A stretch of DNA of 49,678 nucleotides. It comes from an uncultured Clostridia bacterium (GTDB lineage: Bacteria > Bacillota > Clostridia > Oscillospirales > Oscillospiraceae). A program made the translations under genes and the position numbers. The notes beneath the pieces are model-generated. The model was not told the origin of the DNA and ran no database searches. It saw only the letters and a list, made by a program, of their open reading frames with translations. The stretch covers positions 1-49,678 of the forward strand of contig CAMOSU010000006.1 in the NCBI GenBank assembly GCA_946625125.1, written 5' to 3'. Positions within the stretch are counted from its first letter, which is position 1. The number at the start of each line of letters is the position of its first letter. Below are positions 41,903-49,678 of the stretch, piece by piece.

Positions 41903-43852
41903 ATGAAAAGGATTTGCGCCGTATTATTGATCCTCGTGCTTCTGGCTGGCTGCGCCGGACCGGGACAGACCGGGATCGAGATGGAAAACGTGGCCCCCGC
42001 CGGGAAGCTGGAGGGCTGTTCCCTCTATGTGAAGCCCGTGGAGGGGCTGCCCCAGGACTTCATTCTGGGCATGGACGCCTCTCAGGTCCCCGCCCTGGAG
42101 CGGAGCGGGGTGAAATACTATGACCGGGACGGCTCGGAGCAGGACGTGTTTCGGATTCTGGCGGAGCACGGGGTCAATATGATCCGGGTCCGGGTCTGGA
42201 ACGATCCCTTTGACGCCCAGGGCCGAGGCTACGGCGGCGGAAACTGCAATCTGGATACCGCGCTGGAGATCGGGAAACGGGCCGCCAGATACGGCATGAA
42301 GCTGCTGGTGGACTTTCACTATTCCGATTTCTGGGCGGACCCCGGCAAGCAGATGGCCCCGAAGGCCTGGAAGGAGCTGGATTTTGACTCCAAGCAGCAG
42401 GCCCTGGAGGACTTTACCCGGGACAGCCTCACGGCCCTGCGGGACGCGGGAATCCCTGTGGCCATGGTCCAGGTGGGCAACGAGACCAACGGCGCCCTCT
42501 GCGGGGAGACGGATTGGAAGTACATCACCGCTCTGATGGCCGCCGGGTCCCGGGCAGTGCGGGAGGTCTTTCCCGAGGCCAAGGTGGCGGTCCACTTTGC
42601 CAACCCCGAAAGCGGGGCCTACGCCGCCTATGCCCGGAATCTCAGCATTTACAAGCTGGATTACGACGTCTTCGGCAGCTCCTACTACCCCTACTGGCAC
42701 GGCAGTCTGGAGAATCTGACGGCGGTGCTGAAGCAGGTCCGGGAGAAGTACGGCAAGGACGTGATGGTGCTGGAGACCTCCTACGCCTGGACCGGGGAGG
42801 ATTTTGACTTCTCCGGCAACACCATCTCGGAGGACAGCGCCGTGGACAAGCCCTATCCCTATTCCCTCCAGGGGCAGGTCAACAGCCTGCGGGACGTGAC
42901 CCAGGCGGTGCTGGACGCCGGAGGCGTCGGCGTCTGCTACTGGGAAGGCACCTGGATCGGCGTGGGGGGCGGCTCCCGGGAGGAGAACCAGAAGCTTTGG
43001 GAGCAGTACGGCTCCGGCTGGGCCTCCTCCTACGCCGGGGAATACGACCCCGAGGACGCGGGGAAGTGGTACGGCGGCTGCGCCGTGGACAACCAGTCCT
43101 TCTTTGATCCCCAGGGCCGGGTGCTGGAGAGCCTCATGGCCTTCAATCTCATCCGCTGGGGCAACGAGACGGAGCTGACGGTCCAGGCAGTGGAGGACAG
43201 CGAGCTGCGGATCACCCTGGGAGAGCCTCTGGAGCTGCCGGAGCGGGTGCAGGTCATTCTCGTCGACAACAGCCGCCGGGAGGCCCCTGTGGAATGGGAC
43301 GCCGACCCCGACCGTCTCACCCAGCCGGGACAGTACACCGTCACAGGCCGGGCCGAGGGCCTGGAGGCCAGGCTGCTGCTGACGGTGGAGAATGTGAATC
43401 TTTTGGAGAATCCCTCCTTCGAGGCAGGGGTGGAGGACCCCTGGCAGGTGGAAAACCTGGGAGGCTGTCGGGAGCTTATGCCGGAGCAAAAGGCCGGGGA
43501 CAGCCTGACGGGGGAGTGGCACTACCATTTCTGGAGCCCGGACGCGGAGAAGGTGGAGTTCACCCTGGAGCAGAGCCCGGAGGGACTGGAAAGCGGGACA
43601 TACAGCTTTTCCATTCACATCATGGGAGGCGACTGCGGGGAGGCGGAGGTCTACGCCTACGCCAAGCTGGACGGGAAGACCGTCGCCACCGCCCCCATGG
43701 AGATCACCGCCTGGAACGAGTGGCACGCCGGGGAGATCAGCGGCATCCAATACGCTGCCGGTCAGAGCTTGACAGTGGGCATCTACGTGAAGACCGACGC
43801 CGCCGGAGCCTGGGGCAAGATCGACGACGCCGCCCTGTGCCTGGAGCCATAG
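41903..43852 (+). CDS. GH53 arabinogalactan endo-beta-1,4-galactanase lipoprotein
   Basis: A 649-aa secreted lipoprotein (LLILVLLAGCAG). Residues about 48-410 are the GH53 barrel: DFILGMDASQVPALE, MIRVRVWNDPF, DFHYSDFWADP, acid/base E194 in VGNETNG and nucleophile E291 in VLETSYAWTG. An Ig-like Big_4 type domain (about 415-495, with VPVE-like strands EAPVEWDAD) and a C-terminal beta-sandwich of about 150 residues beginning NLLENPSFEAG, typical of carbohydrate-binding modules, follow. It should cut beta-1,4-galactan at the surface. AAAGGAG lies 8 bases before the ATG. Confidence 0.93.
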   Translation: MKRICAVLLILVLLAGCAGPGQTGIEMENVAPAGKLEGCSLYVKPVEGLPQDFILGMDASQVPALERSGVKYYDRDGSEQDVFRILAEHGVNMIRVRVWNDPFDAQGRGYGGGNCNLDTALEIGKRAARYGMKLLVDFHYSDFWADPGKQMAPKAWKELDFDSKQQALEDFTRDSLTALRDAGIPVAMVQVGNETNGALCGETDWKYITALMAAGSRAVREVFPEAKVAVHFANPESGAYAAYARNLSIYKLDYDVFGSSYYPYWHGSLENLTAVLKQVREKYGKDVMVLETSYAWTGEDFDFSGNTISEDSAVDKPYPYSLQGQVNSLRDVTQAVLDAGGVGVCYWEGTWIGVGGGSREENQKLWEQYGSGWASSYAGEYDPEDAGKWYGGCAVDNQSFFDPQGRVLESLMAFNLIRWGNETELTVQAVEDSELRITLGEPLELPERVQVILVDNSRREAPVEWDADPDRLTQPGQYTVTGRAEGLEARLLLTVENVNLLENPSFEAGVEDPWQVENLGGCRELMPEQKAGDSLTGEWHYHFWSPDAEKVEFTLEQSPEGLESGTYSFSIHIMGGDCGEAEVYAYAKLDGKTVATAPMEITAWNEWHAGEISGIQYAAGQSLTVGIYVKTDAAGAWGKIDDAALCLEP

Positions 43853-43865
43853 AGACACAGCCCGC

Positions 43866-43899
43866 GCCGTAGGGCGGCCTGTCCCCAGGCCGCCGCACC
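43866..43899. repeat. Single AGGG-hairpin unit
   Basis: GTAGGGCGGCCTG and CAGGCCGCC fold with a short loop. It lies directly behind the galactanase gene. Confidence 0.5.
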
Positions 43900-44019
43900 C
43901 CGCCTGGGCGAATTGAGAATTGGAACTGGGTACGGAGTACGGGGTACGGATTCTTCGCTCCGCTCAGAATGACAGAATCGGGACGATTCCGCCGTGATTC
44001 CCGCGGAAAGCTCCCGTTT

Positions 44020-44063
44020 CCGCCGCAGGGACGGCAGAGTGCCGACCCTGCGGCGGAGCTTTT
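44020..44063 (+). terminator. Terminator-like hairpin behind the galactanase gene
   Basis: CCGCCGCAGGG and CCCTGCGGCGG form an 11-bp outer stem enclosing GGCAGAGTGCC, then AGCTTTTG. It has the AGGG-hairpin plan. The rest of the 43853-44216 gap holds a partial GTCATTCTGAG module (about 43947-43972) and the promoter. Confidence 0.55.
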
Positions 44064-44106
44064 GCTGTGGATTTGTGTAAATTGTGAAAAAAGTTTTAAA
44101 ATTTTA

Positions 44107-44135
44107 TAGACATTCCAGGAAAACCGTAGTATAAT
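44107..44135 (+). promoter_or_regulatory. Promoter of the sugar ABC transporter operon
   Basis: TAGACA and a perfect TATAAT separated by 17 bp, about 80 bp before the binding-protein gene. Confidence 0.75.
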
Positions 44136-44216
44136 GAAGGTAATAATTGTGGAGAAGTCCATAATTAAATTAATTTGCCGCCATCCGCGGCAAAACAGAA
44201 TTAGGAGGAAACATCA

Positions 44217-45812
44217 ATGAAGACCAAGAGAATTGTTGCAATGCTGCTTGCTCTCGTAATGGTTTTCGCTCTGGCTGCCTGTGCTCAGACTGAGGGCGGC
44301 AAGGAAACCAACAATGCAAGCGGCGAAGCGACCCCCACTGAGACAGGCTCCGGCAGCCAACTGGCCGGCACCTACAAGATCACCGTCTGGACCGGTGAGG
44401 ACGCCGTCGAGCTGACCAAGACCCAGATCGACAACTTCAACAAAGAGAACACTGACGGCATCGTTTTCGAGTACGAGGTCAACCCCGTCTCCGAGGCCAC
44501 CGCTGCCGATCAGATGCTGGTGGACGTCCAGGCCGGCGCCGACCTGTACTGCTTCGCGCAGGACCAGTTCGCCCGTCTGGTTCAGGGCAACGCTCTGAAC
44601 GCGCTGGGCGCCAAGGCCGCTGAGACCGTCATTTCCGCCAACGACCCCGTGGTCGTGGCTGCCGGTACCTCCGGCGACACCCTGTACGCCTACCCCATGA
44701 CCTCCGATAACGGCTACTTCATGTACTACGACAAGTCCGTTATCCCCGAAGAGGACATCGACTCCCTGGAGGCCCTGATTGCTGACTGCGAGGGCGCCGG
44801 CAAGTTCTTCGCCTTCGAGACCAACACCTCCGCCTGGTACCTGGCTTCCTGGTTCTTCGGCACCGGCTGCGTCTCCGAGTGGACCACCAATGACGACGGC
44901 GAGTTCGTCTCCGTCAACGACACCTTCAACTCCGCCAACGGCCTCATCGCCGTCAAGGGCATGAAGAAGCTGCTGGACTCCCCCTGCAACCTCAGCTCCT
45001 CCTCCGCCGACTCCTTCGCCAACGGCGCCGCCGTTGTGGTCACCGGCACCTGGGCCTATGAGGCCGTCAAGGACATCCTGGGTGACAACATGGGCGTTGC
45101 CGACCTGCCCTCCTTCGAGGTGGACGGCAAGGAGTACCACCTGGGCTCCTTCAACGGCTGCAAGCTCATGGGCGTCAAGCCCCAGGGCGACGACACCGTG
45201 AAGCAGGCTGCCCTGCACAAGCTGGCGCAGTACCTCACCGACGAGACCCGTCAGATGGAGCGCTTCGAGGCTCTGTCCTGGGGCCCCGCCAACCTGAACG
45301 ACCAGGCCAATGAGAAGGTCCAGGCCAACCCCGGCCTCGCCGCTCTGCTCCAGCAGAACCAGTACTCCGTGCCTCAGGGCCAGATCCACGGCTCCTGGTG
45401 GGACATCGCCAAGGTCATTGCGGACGACGTGAAGGCCGCCAAGGACGACGCCGGCCTGCAGGCCGCTCTGGACAACTACTACAACAAGATCGACGCTCTG
45501 TTCAACCTGGACAGCTCCAAGCTGCTCTTCGTGGGCGCCTGGAACGGCTGGAACAACGCCGACGAGGCTGACACCTACTACCTGGTGGACGGCTCCGTCA
45601 CCCTGGACGTTCCCGAGTCCGACTACATGGGCGGCCGGATCGTGACCCCCGGCGACTGGGGCACCGACAAGGGCTTCGCGCAGGTCACCACCGGCGCTGA
45701 GCTGATTCAGGATCTGGGCGAGGACAACCCCGACAACAACATCGTCTTTGTCGAGCCCGGCAACTACACCGTCACCTGGGACGGCACTGCCATCACCATC
45801 GTCAAGAACTGA
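44217..45812 (+). CDS. Sugar ABC transporter substrate-binding lipoprotein with C-terminal carbohydrate-binding-like domain
   Basis: A 531-aa lipoprotein (ALVMVFALAACAQ). Residues about 45-425 form a family 1 (MalE-like) binding protein: YKITVWTGEDAVELTK, YAYPMTSDNGYFMYYDKS and, in the hinge, GTWAYEAVKDIL. The last 100 or so residues (KLLFVGAWNGWNN, then VTLDVPESDYMGG) look like a small starch-binding domain of the SusE/SusF or CBM type, an unusual extension. AGGAGGAAAC precedes the ATG. It is probably the receptor for malto- or galacto-oligosaccharides; neither can be excluded. Confidence 0.9.
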   Translation: MKTKRIVAMLLALVMVFALAACAQTEGGKETNNASGEATPTETGSGSQLAGTYKITVWTGEDAVELTKTQIDNFNKENTDGIVFEYEVNPVSEATAADQMLVDVQAGADLYCFAQDQFARLVQGNALNALGAKAAETVISANDPVVVAAGTSGDTLYAYPMTSDNGYFMYYDKSVIPEEDIDSLEALIADCEGAGKFFAFETNTSAWYLASWFFGTGCVSEWTTNDDGEFVSVNDTFNSANGLIAVKGMKKLLDSPCNLSSSSADSFANGAAVVVTGTWAYEAVKDILGDNMGVADLPSFEVDGKEYHLGSFNGCKLMGVKPQGDDTVKQAALHKLAQYLTDETRQMERFEALSWGPANLNDQANEKVQANPGLAALLQQNQYSVPQGQIHGSWWDIAKVIADDVKAAKDDAGLQAALDNYYNKIDALFNLDSSKLLFVGAWNGWNNADEADTYYLVDGSVTLDVPESDYMGGRIVTPGDWGTDKGFAQVTTGAELIQDLGEDNPDNNIVFVEPGNYTVTWDGTAITIVKN

Positions 45813-45900
45813 TTTGCTCATTCGCGGCTCCTGAGAGCCACACAATTCAAAGCTCCAAAGTGAAACAGAATAAACTTTGGCTGAACCGAATTGATGAAAC

Positions 45901-45944
45901 ACTTGGTTGGAGTCAAGGTCTCCTTGGCTCCAACCAACTTTTTG
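45901..45944 (+). terminator. Intercistronic hairpin between the binding protein and the first permease
   Basis: TTGGTTGGAG and CTCCAACCAA with further pairing inside, followed by CTTTTTG. This kind of partial terminator allows more binding protein than permease to be made. Confidence 0.8.
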
Positions 45945-45959
45945 TAAAAGGGGCGAAGT

Positions 45960-47501
45960 ATGAAAATACAAAGTGAAATGGAATACTTGAAGCTCTCAAA
46001 GTGGCATAAATTCCTCTACCGTCTGCTGAGCTTTTTCAAGGCCATTCCGAAAAAGATCGGGGGCGGCTTCGCGGCCATCGGCCGTTTCTTCAAAAACCTT
46101 GTCCTCGGCATTGGCCGGGGCTGCAGGGACATTGTTGCCACCTTCGTAAAGGGCGACTGGAAAACCAAGCTCTCCTACGTGTTTATGGGCTTTGGCAACA
46201 TCGCCCGGGGTCAGGTGCTCCGGGGCGTGATGTTTTTGCTCTTTGAGCTGGTGTTTCTGTACTACATGATTTTCGGCGGCGGCGTCTACTACCTGCGGAT
46301 GCTGGCCTCCCTGGGGCTTCAGGGTCCCAGCAAGGAATACAATGAGATCCTGGACCAGTACACTGTGGTTCCCCACGACAATTCCTTCCGCATCCTTCTC
46401 TACGGCGTGCTCACCATTTTCTTTGTCATTGCCTTCCTCTATACCTGGCGGGCCAACATCCGTCAGAACAAGATCGCGGAGGAGATTCTGCGCTCCGGCA
46501 AGCCTCTCAAAAGCGGCCGGGACGACCTGCGCTCCATGGTGGACGACAACTTCCACAAGACGCTTCTGGCCCTGCCTTTGACGGGCATTCTGGTCTTTAC
46601 GGTGATGCCCATTTTCTTCATGATTCTGGTGGCCTTCACCAACTACAACGCCGCCAAGAACGACGGCTTCAACAACGCGCTCTTCACCTGGGTGGGCTTT
46701 GAGAACTTCAAAACCATCTTTGCCGGAGAGGTCAACGGCGTCAATTACTCCGCGGCCTTCGGGGAGATCCTGCTCTGGACCCTGGTGTGGGCCTTCTTTG
46801 CCACCTTCACCAACTACTTCCTGGGGGTCTTCGTGGCGATGATGATCAACAAGAAGGGCATCAAGCTGAAAAAGCTCTGGCGTACCGTTCTGATTCTGAC
46901 CATCGCCATTCCCCAGTTCATCTCCCTGCTGTATGTCTCCCGAATGTTCGCCCTGAACGGGCTGGTCAACGGCGCCTTGAAATCTCTGGGCATCATCAGC
47001 CAGTCCATCGACTTCTGGGGGACTCCAACCCTGGCCCGGATCATGGTCATCGTTATCAACATCTGGATCGGCATTCCCTATCTGATGCTGATTGCCACCG
47101 GCATTCTGATGAACATTCCCGCGGACCTCTATGAGTCCTCCAAGATCGACGGCGCCAGCGGCTGGAAGCAGTTCTCCAAGATCACCCTGCCCTACATGCT
47201 GTTCATCACGGGTCCCTATCTGCTCACCAGCTTCACCTCCAACATGAACAACTTCAACGTCATCTACCTGCTCAGCGGCGGCGGCCCCACCAACACCAAC
47301 CCCGCCATCTCCGGCGCGGCCGGCGCGGTGGGCTACACCGACCTGCTGATCACCTGGCTCTTTAAGATCACCACCTCCGGCGAGTCCAAGTATTACCTGG
47401 CCTCCGTGGTGGGCATTCTGGTGTTCATTGTGGTGGCTGTGATTTCCCTGATTGTCTACAGCGTTCTGCCTTCCGTCAAGAATGAGGAGGACTTCCAATG
47501 A
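45960..47501 (+). CDS. Sugar ABC transporter permease 1 (MalF-like)
   Basis: A 513-aa permease with about eight membrane helices. An N-terminal extension of about 130 residues with an amphipathic or membrane stretch (GVMFLLFELVFLYYMIFGGGV) and a loop precede the core, which has the EAA motif (YESSKIDGASGWKQFSKITLP) facing the ATPase. The length matches the MalF/GanP group rather than simple 300-aa permeases. AGGGGCGA is upstream of the ATG. It overlaps the second permease by 4 bp. Confidence 0.93.
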   Translation: MKIQSEMEYLKLSKWHKFLYRLLSFFKAIPKKIGGGFAAIGRFFKNLVLGIGRGCRDIVATFVKGDWKTKLSYVFMGFGNIARGQVLRGVMFLLFELVFLYYMIFGGGVYYLRMLASLGLQGPSKEYNEILDQYTVVPHDNSFRILLYGVLTIFFVIAFLYTWRANIRQNKIAEEILRSGKPLKSGRDDLRSMVDDNFHKTLLALPLTGILVFTVMPIFFMILVAFTNYNAAKNDGFNNALFTWVGFENFKTIFAGEVNGVNYSAAFGEILLWTLVWAFFATFTNYFLGVFVAMMINKKGIKLKKLWRTVLILTIAIPQFISLLYVSRMFALNGLVNGALKSLGIISQSIDFWGTPTLARIMVIVINIWIGIPYLMLIATGILMNIPADLYESSKIDGASGWKQFSKITLPYMLFITGPYLLTSFTSNMNNFNVIYLLSGGGPTNTNPAISGAAGAVGYTDLLITWLFKITTSGESKYYLASVVGILVFIVVAVISLIVYSVLPSVKNEEDFQ

Positions 47502-48394
47502 GTAAACAACGTGACGAAGCCCAGGCTGTTATGAAGCAGCACATGGGTCTGAAAGCCTCTGCGCGGATCAGCAACACCGTGATCTACGTGATTCTGATTC
47601 TCATGAGCATCATCTGGCTCATTCCCTTTGTCTGCATCGTCCTCCAGTCCTTCCGGGTGGAGAGCACCTACCAGGTGGGCTATGTGATCCCCAAGCAGTG
47701 GGGGCTGGACAACTATAAGAATCTGATGAATACCAACTTCCCCAAGTGGTATCTCAACACCTTCATCATGGCCCTGGCCGTGGCGGTGATCCAGACCATC
47801 ATTGTGCTTTGCATGTCCTACACCCTCTCCCGCTTCCGCTTCAAGCTCCGCCAGGGCCTTATGAAGTTCATGCTGATTCTGGGCATGTTCCCCGGCATGC
47901 TGGCTATGATCATCCTCTACCGGGTTCTGGACGATCTGCATCTCTCCGGCCAGTACGGCAACTCCGTCCCCGGCCTGATTCTGGTGTACGTGGCCTCCTC
48001 CGGTATGGGCTACTACGTCTCCAAGGGCTTCTTTGACACCATTCCCAAGTCCCTGGACGAAGCCGCCCGGGTGGACGGCGCCACCCGCGCCCAGGTCCTG
48101 TACAAGATCATTCTGCCTCTGGCCAAGCCCATCGTCATTTACACCATCCTGACCGCCTTTATGGGTCCCTGGGGCGATTTCGTCTTTGCCCGTTACGTCT
48201 CCCAGATGGTCCCCAAGGCCATGAACGTAGCCGTGGGTCTCCAGTCCTGGCTGGCCACGGATACCATGACCCACAACAACTACACCCTCTTCTGCGCGGG
48301 CGGCGTTGTGGTAGCCATCCCCGTGGCAGTGCTGTTCATGTGCCTGCAGAGGTACTATGTGGAAGGTGTCACCGGCGGCGCCGTCAAGGGCTGA
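47498..48394 (+). CDS. Sugar ABC transporter permease 2 (MalG-like)
   Basis: A 298-aa permease with six membrane helices. It contains the EAA motif (SLDEAARVDGATRAQVLYKI) and the MalG-like end FCAGGVVVAIPVAVLFMCLQ. It should pair with the MalF-like permease. The start ATG overlaps the previous stop (ATGA), and the ATPase gene follows 35 bp later. Confidence 0.93.
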   Translation: MSKQRDEAQAVMKQHMGLKASARISNTVIYVILILMSIIWLIPFVCIVLQSFRVESTYQVGYVIPKQWGLDNYKNLMNTNFPKWYLNTFIMALAVAVIQTIIVLCMSYTLSRFRFKLRQGLMKFMLILGMFPGMLAMIILYRVLDDLHLSGQYGNSVPGLILVYVASSGMGYYVSKGFFDTIPKSLDEAARVDGATRAQVLYKIILPLAKPIVIYTILTAFMGPWGDFVFARYVSQMVPKAMNVAVGLQSWLATDTMTHNNYTLFCAGGVVVAIPVAVLFMCLQRYYVEGVTGGAVKG

Positions 48395-48429
48395 TCCGGC
48401 GATCATGCAGTGAAAAGGAGAATCATAAT

Positions 48430-49551
48430 ATGGCAAGTGTAAAACTGACGAATGTCAAGAAAATCTATGACAACAAGGTGGAGGTTGTCCACGACTTCAA
48501 TCTGGAGATCAAAGACAAGGAGTTTGTGGTCTTTGTCGGCCCCTCCGGCTGCGGCAAGTCCACCACCCTGCGTATGATCGCCGGTCTGGAGGAGATCAGC
48601 GGCGGCACCGTGGAGATCGACGGCGTGGTGGTCAACGATCTGCAGCCCAAGGACCGGAACATCGCCATGGTCTTCCAGAACTACGCCCTGTATCCCCACA
48701 TGACGGTCTATGACAACATCGCCTTCTCCCTCCGGCTGAAGAAAATGCCCGAGGATCTGATCTACGAGAAGGTCACCAACGCCGCGGAGATCCTGGGCAT
48801 CACCGAGTATCTGATGCGGAAGCCCAGAGCCCTCTCCGGCGGCCAGCGGCAGCGTGTGGCCATCGGCCGCGCCATGGTCCGGGATTCCAAGGTCTTCCTC
48901 ATGGACGAGCCTCTGTCCAACCTGGACGCCAAGCTTCGCAATCAGATGCGTGCCGAGATCATCCTGCTCCGGAAGAAGCTGGATACCACCTTCATCTACG
49001 TCACCCATGACCAGACCGAGGCCATGACCCTGGCCGACCGGATCGTGATCATGAAGGACGGCTACATTATGCAGGTGGACACCCCCGCCCAGTGCTTCGA
49101 CATGCCCGCCAACCTCTTCGTGGCGGAGTTCATCGGCGCTCCCAAGATGAACATTGTCAAGACCGACCTGATCCTGGAGAACGGAAAGTACTACGTCACC
49201 CCCTTCGGCGCCAAGATCGAGGTTACCGGCGAGAAGGGCAAGGAGCTGGCCAAGCGCAATGTCAAGCCCGGCAAGGTCCTCCTGGGCGTCCGGCCCGAGC
49301 ATATCACTCTGGCCCCCAAGGGCGAAGGCATCGCCACCCGCCTGGAGGTCAACGAGATGATGGGCTCCGAGCTCCATCTGCACGTCTACACCGAGGATGA
49401 GACACGCCTGATCGTCCGGGTCCCCACCATTGCCCTCACCACCGAGCAGCGCGGCAGTATGACCTACGGCGCCCCTCTGAACATCAGCTTCGAGGGCAAG
49501 GTCATGCACTTCTTTGACCCCGAGACCGAGAAGAACCTGCTCTGCGACTGA
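48430..49551 (+). CDS. Sugar ABC transporter ATP-binding protein (MalK/MsmX-like)
   Basis: A 373-aa ATPase. It has Walker A GPSGCGKST (37-45), the Q-loop VFQNYALYPHMTV, signature LSGGQRQRVA, Walker B VFLMDEPLSNLD, the switch His in VTHDQTEA, and a C-terminal TOBE/regulatory domain (about 240-373, with LGVRPEHI). It matches the CUT1 group, which often serves several sugar transporters. The start at 48430 has AAAAGGAG upstream; the ORF-track start is inside the permease gene. Confidence 0.95.
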   Translation: MASVKLTNVKKIYDNKVEVVHDFNLEIKDKEFVVFVGPSGCGKSTTLRMIAGLEEISGGTVEIDGVVVNDLQPKDRNIAMVFQNYALYPHMTVYDNIAFSLRLKKMPEDLIYEKVTNAAEILGITEYLMRKPRALSGGQRQRVAIGRAMVRDSKVFLMDEPLSNLDAKLRNQMRAEIILLRKKLDTTFIYVTHDQTEAMTLADRIVIMKDGYIMQVDTPAQCFDMPANLFVAEFIGAPKMNIVKTDLILENGKYYVTPFGAKIEVTGEKGKELAKRNVKPGKVLLGVRPEHITLAPKGEGIATRLEVNEMMGSELHLHVYTEDETRLIVRVPTIALTTEQRGSMTYGAPLNISFEGKVMHFFDPETEKNLLCD

Positions 49552-49567
49552 TCCCCGTCGCCTGCTG

Positions 49568-49600
49568 CGGGGCCCCAAGATCCTTGGGGCCCCGTGTTTT
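49568..49600 (+). terminator. Terminator of the ABC transporter operon
   Basis: CGGGGCCCCAAG and CTTGGGGCCCCG with a 3-base loop, followed by TGTTTTC. Confidence 0.9.
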
Positions 49601-49636
49601 CACTGAGTATCGGGATTTGTGGTTTTCTCCGCAAAA

Positions 49637-49658
49637 CCTCCCCTGCTTGCAGGGGAGG
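49637..49658. repeat. Short hairpin of a common clostridial intergenic repeat
   Basis: CCTCCCCTGC and GCAGGGGAGG separated by two bases, followed by TGCCCCAGTGCGAAGCC. The start of an element that continues beyond the window. Confidence 0.6.
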
Positions 49659-49678
49659 TGCCCCAGTGCGAAGCCGCC

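Overview
The window looks like the chromosome of a high-GC, endospore-forming member of the Clostridia, most likely Oscillospiraceae (Ruminococcaceae). The evidence is a forespore sigma factor (sigG), both dipicolinate synthase subunits, spoVAC, Gram-positive Shine-Dalgarno sites, a DnaD/DnaC-type helicase-loading pair, a CIRCE-controlled clpB, lipoprotein signal peptides and many short intergenic repeats. No rRNA, tRNA, CRISPR array or insertion sequence was seen.

Layout. 1-5750: a YunG-like protein, a DUF6056 membrane protein, a DUF362/ferredoxin protein and an orphan selenium-dependent-type molybdenum hydroxylase. 5750-11215: a visibly AT-richer island with a small ORF, a strong hairpin, a polytopic membrane protein (595 aa) and a 959-aa protein with a predicted zincin site (HECFH...ECYAD) behind three ferredoxin-like-looking repeats. 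I recognise neither large protein; this is the best candidate for an undescribed system. It runs with an 8-bp overlap into a GC-rich lipoprotein gene. 11990-15425: a parvulin-type foldase (minus), then dnaD-like and dnaC-like genes. 15485-17460: minus-strand operon of a GT2 glycosyltransferase, a DUF5662 protein and an HprK-like P-loop protein. 17714-21241: minus-strand cluster of an acyl-CoA ligase, a DUF1624-like membrane acyltransferase and an E2-like acyltransferase without its catalytic His. 21350-22290: tandem repeats ending at a forespore-type promoter for sigG. 23348-31008: M3 lipopeptidase, mutY/DUF1292 (minus), MFS transporter plus GDPD, DUF1858 protein and MATE exporter, followed by a 33-bp repeat array. 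31285-36783: trmK, nif3-like, yebC and clpB. 36997-38854: dpaA-dpaB from a sigma-K-like promoter, and spoVAC (minus). 38916-49551: carbohydrate locus with a GH13 lipoprotein (minus), two unknown membrane-anchored proteins, a GH53 galactanase and a complete sugar ABC importer.

How the genes work together. sigG, dpaA/dpaB (dipicolinate synthesis) and spoVAC (dipicolinate channel) serve spore formation. The GH13 and GH53 lipoproteins would cut alpha- and beta-linked glucans/galactans at the cell surface, and the binding protein, two permeases and ATPase would import the oligosaccharides. The intergenic spaces carry a recurring hairpin, (T/C)AGGG followed by complementary variable arms, found singly and in two arrays, and a separate MITE-like element of about 140-155 bp, one copy of which separates trmK from its usual partner nif3.

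All coordinates and motifs were read by eye. Family names rest on recognised motifs, not on searches, and base-composition statements are visual impressions.
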